Positions 1 through 9,195 of a DNA stretch of 64,000 bases are shown here, piece by piece. The notes below the pieces were generated by a model, which searched no databases, was not told the DNA's origin, and worked only from the letters and a program-made list of their open reading frames with translations. Each line of letters starts with the position of its first letter. The stretch's first letter is position 1. The position numbers were made by a program, and so were the translations under genes. The DNA comes from Ewingella sp049889095 (GTDB lineage: Bacteria; Pseudomonadota; Gammaproteobacteria; Enterobacterales; Enterobacteriaceae). The stretch is taken from the NCBI GenBank assembly GCA_049889095.1, contig JBLJFK010000001.1, one strand, 5' to 3'.

Positions 1-512
1 AACGCCTGATGGTCGCCTCGAGGGAAATCACTGCGCCCAACGCCACCGCTAAAAATCACATCCCCGGAGACAGCCAGACGACTTCTATCGTTAATAAAAA
101 CAATATGGCCTGGTGTATGTCCCGGGCAATGGAGAATAGAGAGAGACGCTTCACCAACGCGGACTTCGTCCCCCTCTTCAAGCCAGGTGTTTGGCACCAA
201 AGGGGCACAATATTCTAAACCAAACATTTGGCTTTGGGTCGGCAGAGATTCGAGCAGGAAGAGATCTTCTTTCTGTGGGCCGACAATGGGGACATTGTAG
301 TGTTTTGCTACCTGAGCTGCGCCACCAACGTGATCAAGATGTCCATGAGTCAACAAAATCTGGCTCACGGTTACACCCAGTTTGGCAACTTCGCTGATGA
401 TTTTTTCCGCTTCACCGCCAGGATCGACAATAGCTGCCTGCTTCGTTTTGCTACACCAGATGACTGAACAGTTTTGGGTGAACGCAGTGACAGGAATGAG
501 ATGGTATTTCAT
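1..512 (-). CDS. gloC: MBL-fold hydrolase GloC/YcbL (glyoxalase II-type), C-terminal end outside window
   Basis: The reading frame starts at an ATG (complement of 510-512) behind a GGAG box and runs off the left edge, so about 170 of the roughly 215 family residues are visible. It begins MKYHLIPVTAFTQNCSVIW and carries the metallo-beta-lactamase motif THGHLDH at residues 55-61 (His56, His58, Asp60, His61 as zinc ligands), then HCPGHTPGH and SGDVIF, which supply further metal ligands. YcbL proteins are type II glyoxalase-like enzymes that hydrolyse S-lactoylglutathione in the cytoplasm. It lies 50 bases after mepK in the same direction and is probably co-transcribed with it. Identity is certain; the physiological substrate is taken from family knowledge. 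Confidence 0.93.
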   Translation of the reverse strand, partial: MKYHLIPVTAFTQNCSVIWCSKTKQAAIVDPGGEAEKIISEVAKLGVTVSQILLTHGHLDHVGGAAQVAKHYNVPIVGPQKEDLFLLESLPTQSQMFGLEYCAPLVPNTWLEEGDEVRVGEASLSILHCPGHTPGHIVFINDRSRLAVSGDVIFSGGVGRSDFPRGDHQA

Positions 513-562
513 AAGTCTCCACAGCAACTTAACTCAGGTAGTTAAGTTGCAAATTACGCACC

Positions 563-1111
563 CTACCAGGCTCTTGCCGGACCTGTATCGATGTGCACAA
601 AGTTACTTCGTGGATAATATCCTACACCACCCATCTTCATTTTCATCGCGGCTTTGCGGATATTGCTCAATTCAACGCCCTGGATGTGGAAGTCCATTGC
701 CTGCCCAAGCGTGTGGTAGCTATGTTTAGCTACGCCGCTTCCCGGTTTACGCATGCCGTTATTGGTCGCCAAGGTACGATAGCCCGAGATCAACTGAACA
801 GGTTTATTGGTTCCCAGCATGATCTGCAAACGGTATAGATGATCAAACAAAGCGGGATCAATATTTTTCACCTTTTCAGCCCGGTAATCCCTGAACAGAT
901 GATTTAACCTGGCCAATTCATCCTTGTTGTAACGCTTTCCATCAAAAAACTCTGTTTTAAGACTTTCGCCAGTATTCAAATTATTAACAACCAAAATACG
1001 CGGGCGAGGAGTGGAAAGAGTGGCAAAAGCACGCCCAGGAAGGAGTGCAATACCCATAGCAGCACTACCAAGTGCCAGCCATTTACGGCGATGTTTGTCG
1101 ATTTGATCCAT
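563..1111 (-). CDS. mepK: Tat-exported murein endopeptidase MepK (YcbK, DUF882/M15-like)
   Basis: The protein has 182 residues, the same length as E. coli YcbK. It begins MDQIDKHRRKWLALG with a twin-arginine motif (RRKWLAL) and a hydrophobic stretch ending in AFA, so it is expected to be exported by the Tat system to the periplasm. The peptidase core contains ISGYRTLATNN, SYHTLGQAMDFH and NFVHIDTG, matching the zinc-binding His/Asp/His pattern of M15 peptidases. In E. coli this protein cleaves mDAP-mDAP (3-3) crosslinks, the bonds made by L,D-transpeptidases. Its neighbour ldtD makes those bonds, so the pair form and cut the same linkage. A longer frame with TTG at 1141 exists; ATG at 1111 is preferred because it matches the family start. 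Confidence 0.92.
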   Translation of the reverse strand: MDQIDKHRRKWLALGSAAMGIALLPGRAFATLSTPRPRILVVNNLNTGESLKTEFFDGKRYNKDELARLNHLFRDYRAEKVKNIDPALFDHLYRLQIMLGTNKPVQLISGYRTLATNNGMRKPGSGVAKHSYHTLGQAMDFHIQGVELSNIRKAAMKMKMGGVGYYPRSNFVHIDTGPARAW

Positions 1112-1214
1112 GAACAGTCTACTACCCGGTGAAAGAGTCAAAAAATAGGCACAAAAAGTGTACTGCTTCGAACCTTAACCGCCTTAATTCAGTGAGTCAA
1201 CCCACCCGTATAGT

Positions 1215-1248
1215 AAAACGGGTGCGGCTTCACAGCCGCACCCGTTTT
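1215..1248 (-). terminator. Rho-independent terminator after ldtD
   Basis: A perfect 15-bp stem (1215-1229 with 1234-1248) closes a 4-base loop. Read on the minus strand, a T-rich flank follows the stem. It lies between the ldtD stop (1292) and the mepK start (1111), so mepK-gloC probably has its own promoter or depends on read-through. Confidence 0.85.
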
Positions 1249-1291
1249 AAGGTCAATTATTTTGACCGCTATCTTTTTAGTTTTATTGCAT

Positions 1292-3142
1292 TTATTGCAG
1301 TAAAACTTTTGCCCTGGAAAGAATTTGCGCACCCGATTTAACCGGCGAGTCGTAATTGTAAATATCTGTACGATATTGCGGCTTACCATCTTCAGCAACC
1401 CAAGCCGTCAGGTAAAATAGTTTTACGGGTATATGGTGGCGGATTGGCACAAATGTCGTATTCCCGCCCTGCAACGTTGATGAAATACGCGTGTCATTCC
1501 ATCCCGCATCCTGGAGCAGCATATTTGCCAGTTCAGAAGCTTTATTAACGCGGACACAGCCTGAGCTCAGTGCACGGATGTCTTTCTGGAACAAACCGTG
1601 GTTTGGTGTGTCATGCAGATAGATGGCATCTGAACTTGGCATATTGAATTTGTAGCGACCCAGAGAGTTGCTGGCACCAGGCGCTTGCCGGATACGATAC
1701 GGGAAGTGACCAGGAGAAACCACGCTCCAGTCAATCATTGAGGGATCAATGACCTCAGCATCATTATTCCAACCAGCAAGTACAGTGTAGCCATGCTTTT
1801 GGAAATAACTCATGTCCTGCATAGCTTTTGGCACAATGTCTTCGCGCACCAGAGTGGTAGGAACGTTCCATGGCGGATTAACCACTACGTTATTCAGCGC
1901 ACTACTCATTAAAGGCGTTTTACGGCTCGGACGGCCCACAATCACCCGTGAAGTTAAAACTTGATTGCCATTAAGATAATAAGTCAGCTGATAGTTAGGG
2001 ATATTTACCATAATGCCGGTATTGACATTACCTGGCAGAATTCGCAACCGCTGAATATTGAGTGCCAACAAAGTAGCGCGTAAATCAGGTGAAGTATTCA
2101 GCCACTGACGGGTACGCAGACCAATAATCCCATCGGGTTCAAGCCCTTGCCATTTTTGGAAGCGTTTCACGGCTTCAACCAAGTCAGGAGAGTATTGGTT
2201 ATCAATAACGGCAACAGGCATCACTGCGGCTGGCTGACCATTGGATTCAACCGTAGGCAGGACATCGGTGACTGAAGTAGCGGCCGGGCTCACTACCGTC
2301 GATGGTGAAACAGCTTTATCGGCTGACTCATCAACAGATAAATCATCATTGGCTGCTGAACCCGGACCATCTTTGGCAATAGTTTCATCAGTAGGTCGCG
2401 GGGATGTTGTCTCCGCTGGAGGCGTCACCATCATGCCGGTGCGATTGAGAATTTCACGCAGTGCCGGAATGTCATCACTAATTTGCCCGGGACGCAGGCT
2501 GGCAGCAGTGGTCATTTGCGGCCATGGATGGTGATCCTCTAGCATGGCACGCAGTGCGCTATGCATCTTGGAATAGAGTGGATGTTGGGGTACTAACGTC
2601 GCCATATAACTGGCCGTGTTGTCTTGACGTACCGCCAACTGCCACTGGTTGATCACAGTCAAAGGAGGTGTCGTCATCTTGTAAGGCGTGGAGCTATATA
2701 ACCAACTGTCCCCTTTCGTCTCTACACCACTGACAAATTGCAAATAACCCAACATGGCATCCGACAGGACGATATCGCGCGCCATACCGGTCACTTCTGG
2801 ATCAGTCAGCCATTTCACCCATTGAGTAAATTGTGGCTGGACACCCGAAATCGCTAATTCAGCCAGCTGTTGCTGAAATTGGTGGACTGCGTCTCTGTCT
2901 TGCCACATCGGTTGCATGTGATTAGCTGCATATAATGACGCAAGGGACGAGAGGTAAAGAGGTTTAACGCTCTTTGGCAACTCAGCCTGCAATTGGCTGA
3001 GGCTTTGAACGCTGGAGAGCGTCGCTGAGCGAACAGGCAGAGTAGGTATTGCAGAAAACGCAGCGGTTAACGGGGCCATCCCCGTAATCATCAGGCAGCT
3101 CACTGCCAGAAATCTGAGAGACCTTTGACTCATGTACATCAT
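1292..3142 (-). CDS. ldtD: L,D-transpeptidase LdtD (YcbB)
   Basis: The protein has 616 residues (E. coli 615). It forms 3-3 crosslinks in peptidoglycan in the periplasm. A signal-like hydrophobic segment lies at residues 8-30. A proline- and threonine-rich, low-complexity stretch (about 240-310) is followed by a peptidoglycan-binding segment (VEAVKRFQKWQGLEPDGIIG). The YkuD catalytic domain contains HDTPNHGLF and SSGCVRV, with the catalytic cysteine at residue 529. The start ATG at 3142 has a GGGAGG box 6 bases upstream; a second ATG follows directly. In E. coli LdtD is induced by envelope stress and can bypass PBPs. Its neighbour mepK cleaves the same bond type. Identity is certain; regulation is not visible here. 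Confidence 0.96.
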   Translation of the reverse strand: MMYMSQRSLRFLAVSCLMITGMAPLTAAFSAIPTLPVRSATLSSVQSLSQLQAELPKSVKPLYLSSLASLYAANHMQPMWQDRDAVHQFQQQLAELAISGVQPQFTQWVKWLTDPEVTGMARDIVLSDAMLGYLQFVSGVETKGDSWLYSSTPYKMTTPPLTVINQWQLAVRQDNTASYMATLVPQHPLYSKMHSALRAMLEDHHPWPQMTTAASLRPGQISDDIPALREILNRTGMMVTPPAETTSPRPTDETIAKDGPGSAANDDLSVDESADKAVSPSTVVSPAATSVTDVLPTVESNGQPAAVMPVAVIDNQYSPDLVEAVKRFQKWQGLEPDGIIGLRTRQWLNTSPDLRATLLALNIQRLRILPGNVNTGIMVNIPNYQLTYYLNGNQVLTSRVIVGRPSRKTPLMSSALNNVVVNPPWNVPTTLVREDIVPKAMQDMSYFQKHGYTVLAGWNNDAEVIDPSMIDWSVVSPGHFPYRIRQAPGASNSLGRYKFNMPSSDAIYLHDTPNHGLFQKDIRALSSGCVRVNKASELANMLLQDAGWNDTRISSTLQGGNTTFVPIRHHIPVKLFYLTAWVAEDGKPQYRTDIYNYDSPVKSGAQILSRAKVLLQ

Positions 3143-3602
3143 CCCTTGCCTCCCGTTAAAGTGCCCAAATTAAATATTCGAATTTAAGCAAAAAACCCTT
3201 GGGTTAAGTATATAAATAAATTCTTAATTTTGCGCAGGATCTCAAGATAATAGCTGCACGCTTTCAGAAATGAACTTTATGCCAGCAGCGGCGTGAAATA
3301 AAGCGTTGTCCATGGATAATTTATGCTCAACCCACATGATTGATTAATCTTTATACAAAACCAGAACATTTGATGAAAATGACCGTTTTTACTCTCTCAA
3401 AGTTCGATGATCACTGTCTACCCGCTTTCCCGTAACGCGCCGCATTGTCACTCGTTTTAAAAGCACTTTCAGCATGGATAAGTGAATCTTACTGACTTCG
3501 GCATTTAAACACCTCCATTTGTGCTATAAAAACTGAATAAACTTGCTTATTTAAATATGTGAAATTAACATACGCGATATTTATTTTTTAACAGCTAAAT
3601 TT
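3143..3602. other. 460-base AT-rich divergent intergenic region (ldtD / glycosyltransferase)
   Basis: This gap separates the divergent ldtD and glycosyltransferase genes and must hold both promoters. It is strongly AT-rich, especially 3490-3602. A weak sigma-70-like pair for the plus strand is TTGCTT (3543-3548), 17 bases, TAACAT (3566-3571). I see no ORF with a convincing start and no repeat. Confidence 0.5.
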
Positions 3603-4613
3603 ATGAAAATCCTATTAATACGCCGCGATAATATTGGCGATTTGATTCTGACTACACCATTGATTAAAAATCTTGTCAGTAAGAACACCAACACGCTTGA
3701 TTTGCTGGTTAACACTTACAATAAAGATGTACTCGAGGGTAATCCTCATATCAGTAAAGTTCATCTCTATTGTAAATCACACCATCGTAAAACAGGTCAG
3801 ACACTACTAGGCGTTTATTTTGAACGGCTTAAAACGATACTGGCTGTTCGTATGGCCAGGTACGATGTCGCGCTGCTTGCCAGCACGGACAAACGGTCTC
3901 TTCAGTGGGCTAAGTTCTCCGGTGCTAAAAGAGTGATCGCCATAGGTAATAAACCCCAGCGCTGCGTCACCGATAGCCTTCCGCATTCTGAGGGACTGCA
4001 TATTGTTGAATTATTGAATACTTTATCAATCCCATTAGGCATCACTGAAGAACCGGGCCCGCTTGAGCTGTATGTCCCTGAAAATGAAGTTAATCAGATC
4101 GCTAAAAAGTTCAATATTTTCAGAGATAAGCCTATTTATGGTATCCAGATCAGTTCGCGTAAACCAAAGCAGCGCTGGCAGATAGAGAAATTCATTGAGT
4201 TAGCTCATCGCCTGGCGGCAAGCGAAGATTGCCGGATTGTTTTATTCTGGTCACCCGGTGGCGAAGACAACCCAAAACATCCCGGAGACGATCATAAAGC
4301 AAAATTAATGCTCCAGGCCTGTGCCGACATTCCATTAACCGCTTTACCTACCAGCAACATTCGCGAGTTAATGGCAGCAATGTCATTATGTGATCAGATT
4401 ATTACCAGTGATGGTGGTGCACTGCATATTGCCGCAGGTGTGCATAAACCTGTGGTGGCCATGTATGGTAACAGTGACGTGAATTACTGGGCTCCGTGGA
4501 AAGTACCTTGTGCGATCATCAAGGCACCTTCAGAAGATGTAGGCCTGCTGGGCGTCGATGAGGTCTACACTGATTTTACTCAGTTACGTGAAAAAGTGTT
4601 ATCTATGGCGTAG
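3603..4613 (+). CDS. Glycosyltransferase family 9 protein (heptosyltransferase-like), unnamed
   Basis: The 336-residue protein begins MKILLIRRDNIGDLILTTPL, the typical opening of heptosyltransferase I/II (WaaC/WaaF/WaaQ) proteins: a Rossmann strand, then Gly-Asp. The C-terminal half carries SDGGALHIAAGVHKPVVAMYG around residues 278-297, the GT9 nucleotide-sugar binding signature. Soluble GT9 enzymes add heptose or related sugars to LPS core at the inner membrane. The acceptor and donor cannot be assigned from sequence. It sits alone between ldtD and mukB, where E. coli has no gene, is more AT-rich than its neighbours, lacks a good Shine-Dalgarno sequence and is followed by its own strong terminator. 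This suggests a lineage-specific insertion of one gene. The family call is confident; the role is open. Confidence 0.88.
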   Translation: MKILLIRRDNIGDLILTTPLIKNLVSKNTNTLDLLVNTYNKDVLEGNPHISKVHLYCKSHHRKTGQTLLGVYFERLKTILAVRMARYDVALLASTDKRSLQWAKFSGAKRVIAIGNKPQRCVTDSLPHSEGLHIVELLNTLSIPLGITEEPGPLELYVPENEVNQIAKKFNIFRDKPIYGIQISSRKPKQRWQIEKFIELAHRLAASEDCRIVLFWSPGGEDNPKHPGDDHKAKLMLQACADIPLTALPTSNIRELMAAMSLCDQIITSDGGALHIAAGVHKPVVAMYGNSDVNYWAPWKVPCAIIKAPSEDVGLLGVDEVYTDFTQLREKVLSMA

Positions 4614-4635
4614 TGACAGTGGATCTGAATAAGGT

Positions 4636-4677
4636 TTAAAACAGTTCTGCCCCGCTTGCGGGGCAGAACTGTTTTAA
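4636..4677 (+). terminator. Strong rho-independent terminator after the GT9 gene
   Basis: Paired arms 4636-4653 and 4660-4677 form a stem of about 19 bp, GC-rich near the loop, with A and T tracts on the two sides. It can act in both directions and closes the plus-strand glycosyltransferase transcript. Confidence 0.9.
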
Positions 4678-4699
4678 AGTTACCAAAGTGTTCCGACGT

Positions 4700-4729
4700 A
4701 AAAAAGCCCCGACTTGCGAGGCTTAGTGA
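4700..4729 (-). terminator. Terminator after mukB
   Basis: On the minus strand an AAGCCTCG-type arm pairs with CGGGGCTT and is followed by a T run (4705-4700). It lies 18 bases after the mukB stop codon and ends the cmoM-mukFEB transcript. Confidence 0.75.
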
Positions 4730-4746
4730 TTTACTGGCTACTCACG

Positions 4747-7700
4747 TTAAGAACTACCGGCTTCAACATTAACTATTGCTGGCTGCTCAGCCGCAAAACC
4801 TCGCAAACCCACCACATGTACGTGTTCGTTGTTATTGAACACCTTACGCACCAATTTATAGGTGGTACCTTTCTCCGGACTGATGTTTTCCGGTGCGGCG
4901 ATAATCAGCTGCATTTCCAGGCGGTCACAGAGTTCGAACAGCGTGGCGATAGACTTGGCATCAAGACGCGCAGCTTCATCAAGGAACAACAGACGGCAAG
5001 GCGAAATGTCTTTGCCACGCATCCGGCTCGACTCTTCTTCCCAGCTTTGTACCACCATCACCAAAATCGACATGCCGGTACCGATAGCTTCACCGGTAGA
5101 AAGCGCCCCGCTCTCTGCACGTAACCAACCGTCTGAACCACGGTTAACTTCCACTTCCATCTCAAGATAATTGCGGTAGTCGAGCAGTTCTTCGCCGATG
5201 GTTTGTGGCGTGCGCTGCCCCATATCAATTTGCGGATTTAGGCGCTGATAGAGTTTTGCCAGTGCTTCCGAGAAGGTCAGGCGGTTGCTGCTGAACAGAT
5301 CCTGATGCTGCTCCTGCTGTTCGGACAACACATCTAATAGACCAGCATGCGCTTCACGCACGTTAACGTTAAGTCGCACGCTTTTGACCTGGCCAAAGGC
5401 CACGGTCTGCAAGCCTTGGTTGAGCATGCGAATACGGTTCTGCTCACGCTGAATCGTTTTACGAATGATGCTGGCAACGCTCTTAGAGCTTAATGCCAGT
5501 TGCTGTTCGCGCGCAGTCAGCTCTTCGGTCAGACGCCCCAGTTCGATCTCCATCTGTTCGATGGCTTCAACCGGGTCATCGGTACGAATAATATCCTGAC
5601 GGATACGTTCGCGCAGATGTTGATAAACCGCGATGTAGAACTGAATTTTCCGTTCCGGGCGTTTCGGATCTTCTGACAGACGCAGTACGTCGCGCAGATG
5701 TTCGTTATCAGCCACGGCAAGGCGCAAAGCACCCAAAGATTTATCCGACATGGATCGCAATTCATCGCCATCCATATAAGCCAGTTCACGGCGGTGCAGG
5801 CGACGTTCAACACCATTATCTTTGACCAGTCGCATCACCGCGCACCAGCCAGCTTTCGCCGTCACCACCTGTTCGCGGCTCTGATGATAATCACGTTCCA
5901 GCTTACGTAATTTCTTTTGCAGATTATCCATTTCGGCTTCGCAGAAGGTGATCTGTTTTTCCAGCTGATTGCACCGCGAGCGGTTGGTACTGAGCGCCGC
6001 ATGCAGTTCATCACGACGTAGTTTGGCGCGCGCTTCGGCATTTGCATCGGCCTGAACGCCGATATCTTGCAACTCTTGCCCTAACTCCTTGAGCATGTCA
6101 CGTTTAGCTTCAAACGAACTTTTCAGTGATGCAAGCACCTGGCTGTACTGCGTAAATTGTGACTGATGTTGACGTAGCTGATCACGGGCGCGGGTTCGTT
6201 CTGCTTCAGCATGTTCGAGACGCTGACGTAGCTTGTCGTTGAGGTCTGAATTTTCGGTCAACATACCGGCAGAATCGGTATAACCGAAGTGCGCACGACG
6301 TTGAACAACTTCGGTTAGTGAGAATGCCTGCTGCTTCGCCATACGCTGCGCATGCTGTGCCTGAGCATAATCCTCTTTCAGCTGTTCATGCTGTTCCGGG
6401 TCACTTTGCAGTACCGCAACCAGCGGTTCGAGCTCAGTCAGGGAAGCGCTATGCTGCTGAATAAAGCGGGCAGACTCCTGCGCCTCTTCAAACTCCTCAC
6501 GCAGCTCTTCAACACGATCAATCAGCGTCTCATCACAAAGCAGCCCGACGCGCGGTTGCAGTTTGTTAAGCATGCTGTACGCATCTTTGGCCTGCTCATA
6601 TTGCTGACGCTGCTGCTGATTAGCCCCCTCATGGGCGTTAAGTGCACGCTCCAGTTCACCACGACGCCCACTTAGGGTTCGAATGTCCGCCTCGGGATCG
6701 GCATCAAAGGCAACGGCCAAATGACTGCCAATAAAACGGCTGAATGCCTGGTGAACACGTTGTATTTTCTGCACGTCAAACGACAGGTTGGCATAACGCT
6801 CGGAGAGCGTTTCGCGCTCTTTATTCAGTGTTTCCAGACGGTTTTCACGCGCCGCGCGGCCGAAGAGCGGCACCTGAGGGAAATGAGAGTAGCGCCACTG
6901 GCGCTCGCCACTTTTTACCAGTACCGCGCCAGACATCTCTTCGACGGCGAAAACGCTATCATCGAAGGACTGCGGATCCCCTTCAATAAGGTATAAATCT
7001 TCAGGGCAGTCATCCAGACCATCCAATTGGTCACGGATACGCGACAAGTCAGGTACGACGATGGCATGACGCGATGGACCATACAGTGCGGAGAAGTACG
7101 GTGCATCGTCGATAGTAACATCATCATAAATCTCTGAGAGCAGTACACCACCGAAACGCTCCGCCAGTGCAATCATGCGCGAATCTTCAGCGCCGCTTGG
7201 TTGGCTGAGGCGGGTGATCTGTCCTTCCAGACGTCGTTTTTTCGCGGCAACATCATCACGTTCAACGGTCGTTTCACGCTCAGTTTCCAGCAACTGTTGC
7301 ATATGCTCAGTCACCTGCTGGCTGCTTTCCAGAGGCTCTTTGCTTTGCTCGCTTAACTGGCTGAGTGCTTCCTGCGCAGCAAGCCACACTGGCGCACGGG
7401 CAGTCAGTTCACGAATGCGTGACTGCACCTGCTCCAGCTCCTGGCGCATTTCCATGCGGCGTTCACCGGCCTGAGAAACTACCTGCGACAGCTCTTCAAT
7501 TTGTACGTCGAGCTCACGTTGCAGCTCATCCAAATCTTCAGGGTGCACATCCTGACCGGTGCGCTTACAGAACGCCTGCAATTGGCGCTCGGCGTCCTGT
7601 TGCTCCCGCAGACGTCCTTCCAGCTCGGTAAGGCGCATACGCAATGGCTCAACGCGTTCGGCCCGATGCTGCTGAGAAGACCAGTCGCGCAGCAGTTCAC

Positions 7701-9195
7701 GCGCAGTTTGCCAGGCTTGACTGCGGCTGACTTCACCGGCGATTTTCACCACCAGTTGATAGGCATTTTCGAACTGGCTATGCGCGGCATCCGCCACGCT
7801 CATTTTTTGCTCAAGCATCAGCAGGATATCGGTCGTTTCCTGCTCTTTGCTCTGGAAGGTTTCCAGCCACTCTTCGCTGTTTTGAATTGTCAGGTCTGGG
7901 ATCTGGCACAGCTCACGAGCACGTTCGATAGCATGTAATGCTTGCTGATATTGAATCGCCCGAGTTTGCTGAACGTCCAGCGCCTGCTGGTAATCTGCCA
8001 GTTGGCTTTTCAGTTCATCCACTTCCAGCTCGGCAGCTTCAGCGCGTGCTTCATGATCGGCGTGAAGTTCTCCTGCCTCGGCGACGACTTCATTTTGTTC
8101 TTCGAGACGATAGGTTAATTCCTCAAGATCGCCTTCGTAACGCGCGATCTTTTCCTGCTGGCGCATCGCGGTCTGCACCAGACTCAGATGATCGCTGGCC
8201 GCCTGATAATCGGTTTCTAAATCGCTTTGCGAACCACTCTGCTCAGCCAGTTCACGTGCCATTTCAACGTGACGGTATTGCTCACTGGAGAGCTGCTTGC
8301 GGCTGCTCAGTAAATCATTACGCAGAACCAGCGCACCATCGAGGTGAATACGGCGTTCATTGGCGTGACGCATATAGTCTGCGGCCACGTAAGACGTAGC
8401 TTCTGATATCAGATGCTTAAACAGGTCACGGTCAGACTGAGTAACGCGAATGGCTTCCAGCGTCATGCGGTTTTCGCGCAACGCGGCTTCCATATCCTGG
8501 AAGGCTTTGCGCACGCCGCTGTTTTCCGGCAACAGATAGTCTCGTAGAGAGCGGGTGATCGCGCTGGAGATACCGCCGTAAAGCGAGGCTTCAATCAGGC
8601 GGTAAAATTTACTGCGATCGGACGCTGTGCGCAGACGACGTGGAATGACACCCAGATCGAACATCAGCGAGTGGTAGTCGGTGATAGAGTTAAATTGCTT
8701 GAACTGCACCCCTTCCATCGCTTCGACGTTGTCTTTCAGTTCTTGCAAAGAGAGTACGCGCGCCTGACGCTCACCGACGGTTTCCGTCAGTATTTCGGTC
8801 GGTTGAATCGACGTTGGCAAACCCTGAATGGTGAAGGGTTTAATGTCCACTTTGCGATCACGCCCGGCAACCTGTTGCAGACGAACGCCGACAATCACTC
8901 GCTGATGGCGCGAGTTGACTACGTCGAGTGTCGAATAACAGACACCAGCACGCAATTTACCATGCAGGCCTTTGTCGCGTGAACCTGAGGTCGCGCCCGC
9001 TTCCGTGGTGTTACGGAAGTGCAGCAAGGTTAAGTCCGGGATCAGTGCCGTGACGAAGGCCGCCATGGTGGTGGATTTACCGGCACCGTTACCGCCGGAA
9101 AGCGTAGTCACCAATGCATCAAGGTCAAAGGTGCGGGCAAAAAAACCGTTCCAGTTAACCAGCGTTAGTGAGCGAAATTTACCGCGTTCAATCAT
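4747..9195 (-). CDS. mukB: Chromosome condensin subunit MukB (SMC-like ATPase)
   Basis: The protein has 1482 residues (E. coli 1486). It has the SMC-like layout: an N-terminal head with Walker A GGNGAGKST at 34-42, two long coiled-coil arms, a central hinge near 650-780, and a C-terminal head with signature LSTGEA near 1365 and Walker B LLFLDEAARLD (Asp at 1406). MukB dimers with MukF and MukE entrap and loop DNA to condense and segregate the nucleoid. The start ATG overlaps the mukE stop by 4 bases (ATGA), so translation is coupled. It is the last gene of cmoM-mukF-mukE-mukB. Many long open frames on the opposite strand here are shadows of its codon bias. Confidence 0.98.
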   Translation of the reverse strand: MIERGKFRSLTLVNWNGFFARTFDLDALVTTLSGGNGAGKSTTMAAFVTALIPDLTLLHFRNTTEAGATSGSRDKGLHGKLRAGVCYSTLDVVNSRHQRVIVGVRLQQVAGRDRKVDIKPFTIQGLPTSIQPTEILTETVGERQARVLSLQELKDNVEAMEGVQFKQFNSITDYHSLMFDLGVIPRRLRTASDRSKFYRLIEASLYGGISSAITRSLRDYLLPENSGVRKAFQDMEAALRENRMTLEAIRVTQSDRDLFKHLISEATSYVAADYMRHANERRIHLDGALVLRNDLLSSRKQLSSEQYRHVEMARELAEQSGSQSDLETDYQAASDHLSLVQTAMRQQEKIARYEGDLEELTYRLEEQNEVVAEAGELHADHEARAEAAELEVDELKSQLADYQQALDVQQTRAIQYQQALHAIERARELCQIPDLTIQNSEEWLETFQSKEQETTDILLMLEQKMSVADAAHSQFENAYQLVVKIAGEVSRSQAWQTARELLRDWSSQQHRAERVEPLRMRLTELEGRLREQQDAERQLQAFCKRTGQDVHPEDLDELQRELDVQIEELSQVVSQAGERRMEMRQELEQVQSRIRELTARAPVWLAAQEALSQLSEQSKEPLESSQQVTEHMQQLLETERETTVERDDVAAKKRRLEGQITRLSQPSGAEDSRMIALAERFGGVLLSEIYDDVTIDDAPYFSALYGPSRHAIVVPDLSRIRDQLDGLDDCPEDLYLIEGDPQSFDDSVFAVEEMSGAVLVKSGERQWRYSHFPQVPLFGRAARENRLETLNKERETLSERYANLSFDVQKIQRVHQAFSRFIGSHLAVAFDADPEADIRTLSGRRGELERALNAHEGANQQQRQQYEQAKDAYSMLNKLQPRVGLLCDETLIDRVEELREEFEEAQESARFIQQHSASLTELEPLVAVLQSDPEQHEQLKEDYAQAQHAQRMAKQQAFSLTEVVQRRAHFGYTDSAGMLTENSDLNDKLRQRLEHAEAERTRARDQLRQHQSQFTQYSQVLASLKSSFEAKRDMLKELGQELQDIGVQADANAEARAKLRRDELHAALSTNRSRCNQLEKQITFCEAEMDNLQKKLRKLERDYHQSREQVVTAKAGWCAVMRLVKDNGVERRLHRRELAYMDGDELRSMSDKSLGALRLAVADNEHLRDVLRLSEDPKRPERKIQFYIAVYQHLRERIRQDIIRTDDPVEAIEQMEIELGRLTEELTAREQQLALSSKSVASIIRKTIQREQNRIRMLNQGLQTVAFGQVKSVRLNVNVREAHAGLLDVLSEQQEQHQDLFSSNRLTFSEALAKLYQRLNPQIDMGQRTPQTIGEELLDYRNYLEMEVEVNRGSDGWLRAESGALSTGEAIGTGMSILVMVVQSWEEESSRMRGKDISPCRLLFLDEAARLDAKSIATLFELCDRLEMQLIIAAPENISPEKGTTYKLVRKVFNNNEHVHVVGLRGFAAEQPAIVNVEAGSS

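Noticed and set aside
1129..1398. Short ORFs on both strands across the ldtD-mepK junction
   Set aside because: They run through the terminator hairpin and the ldtD coding end and are frame shadows.
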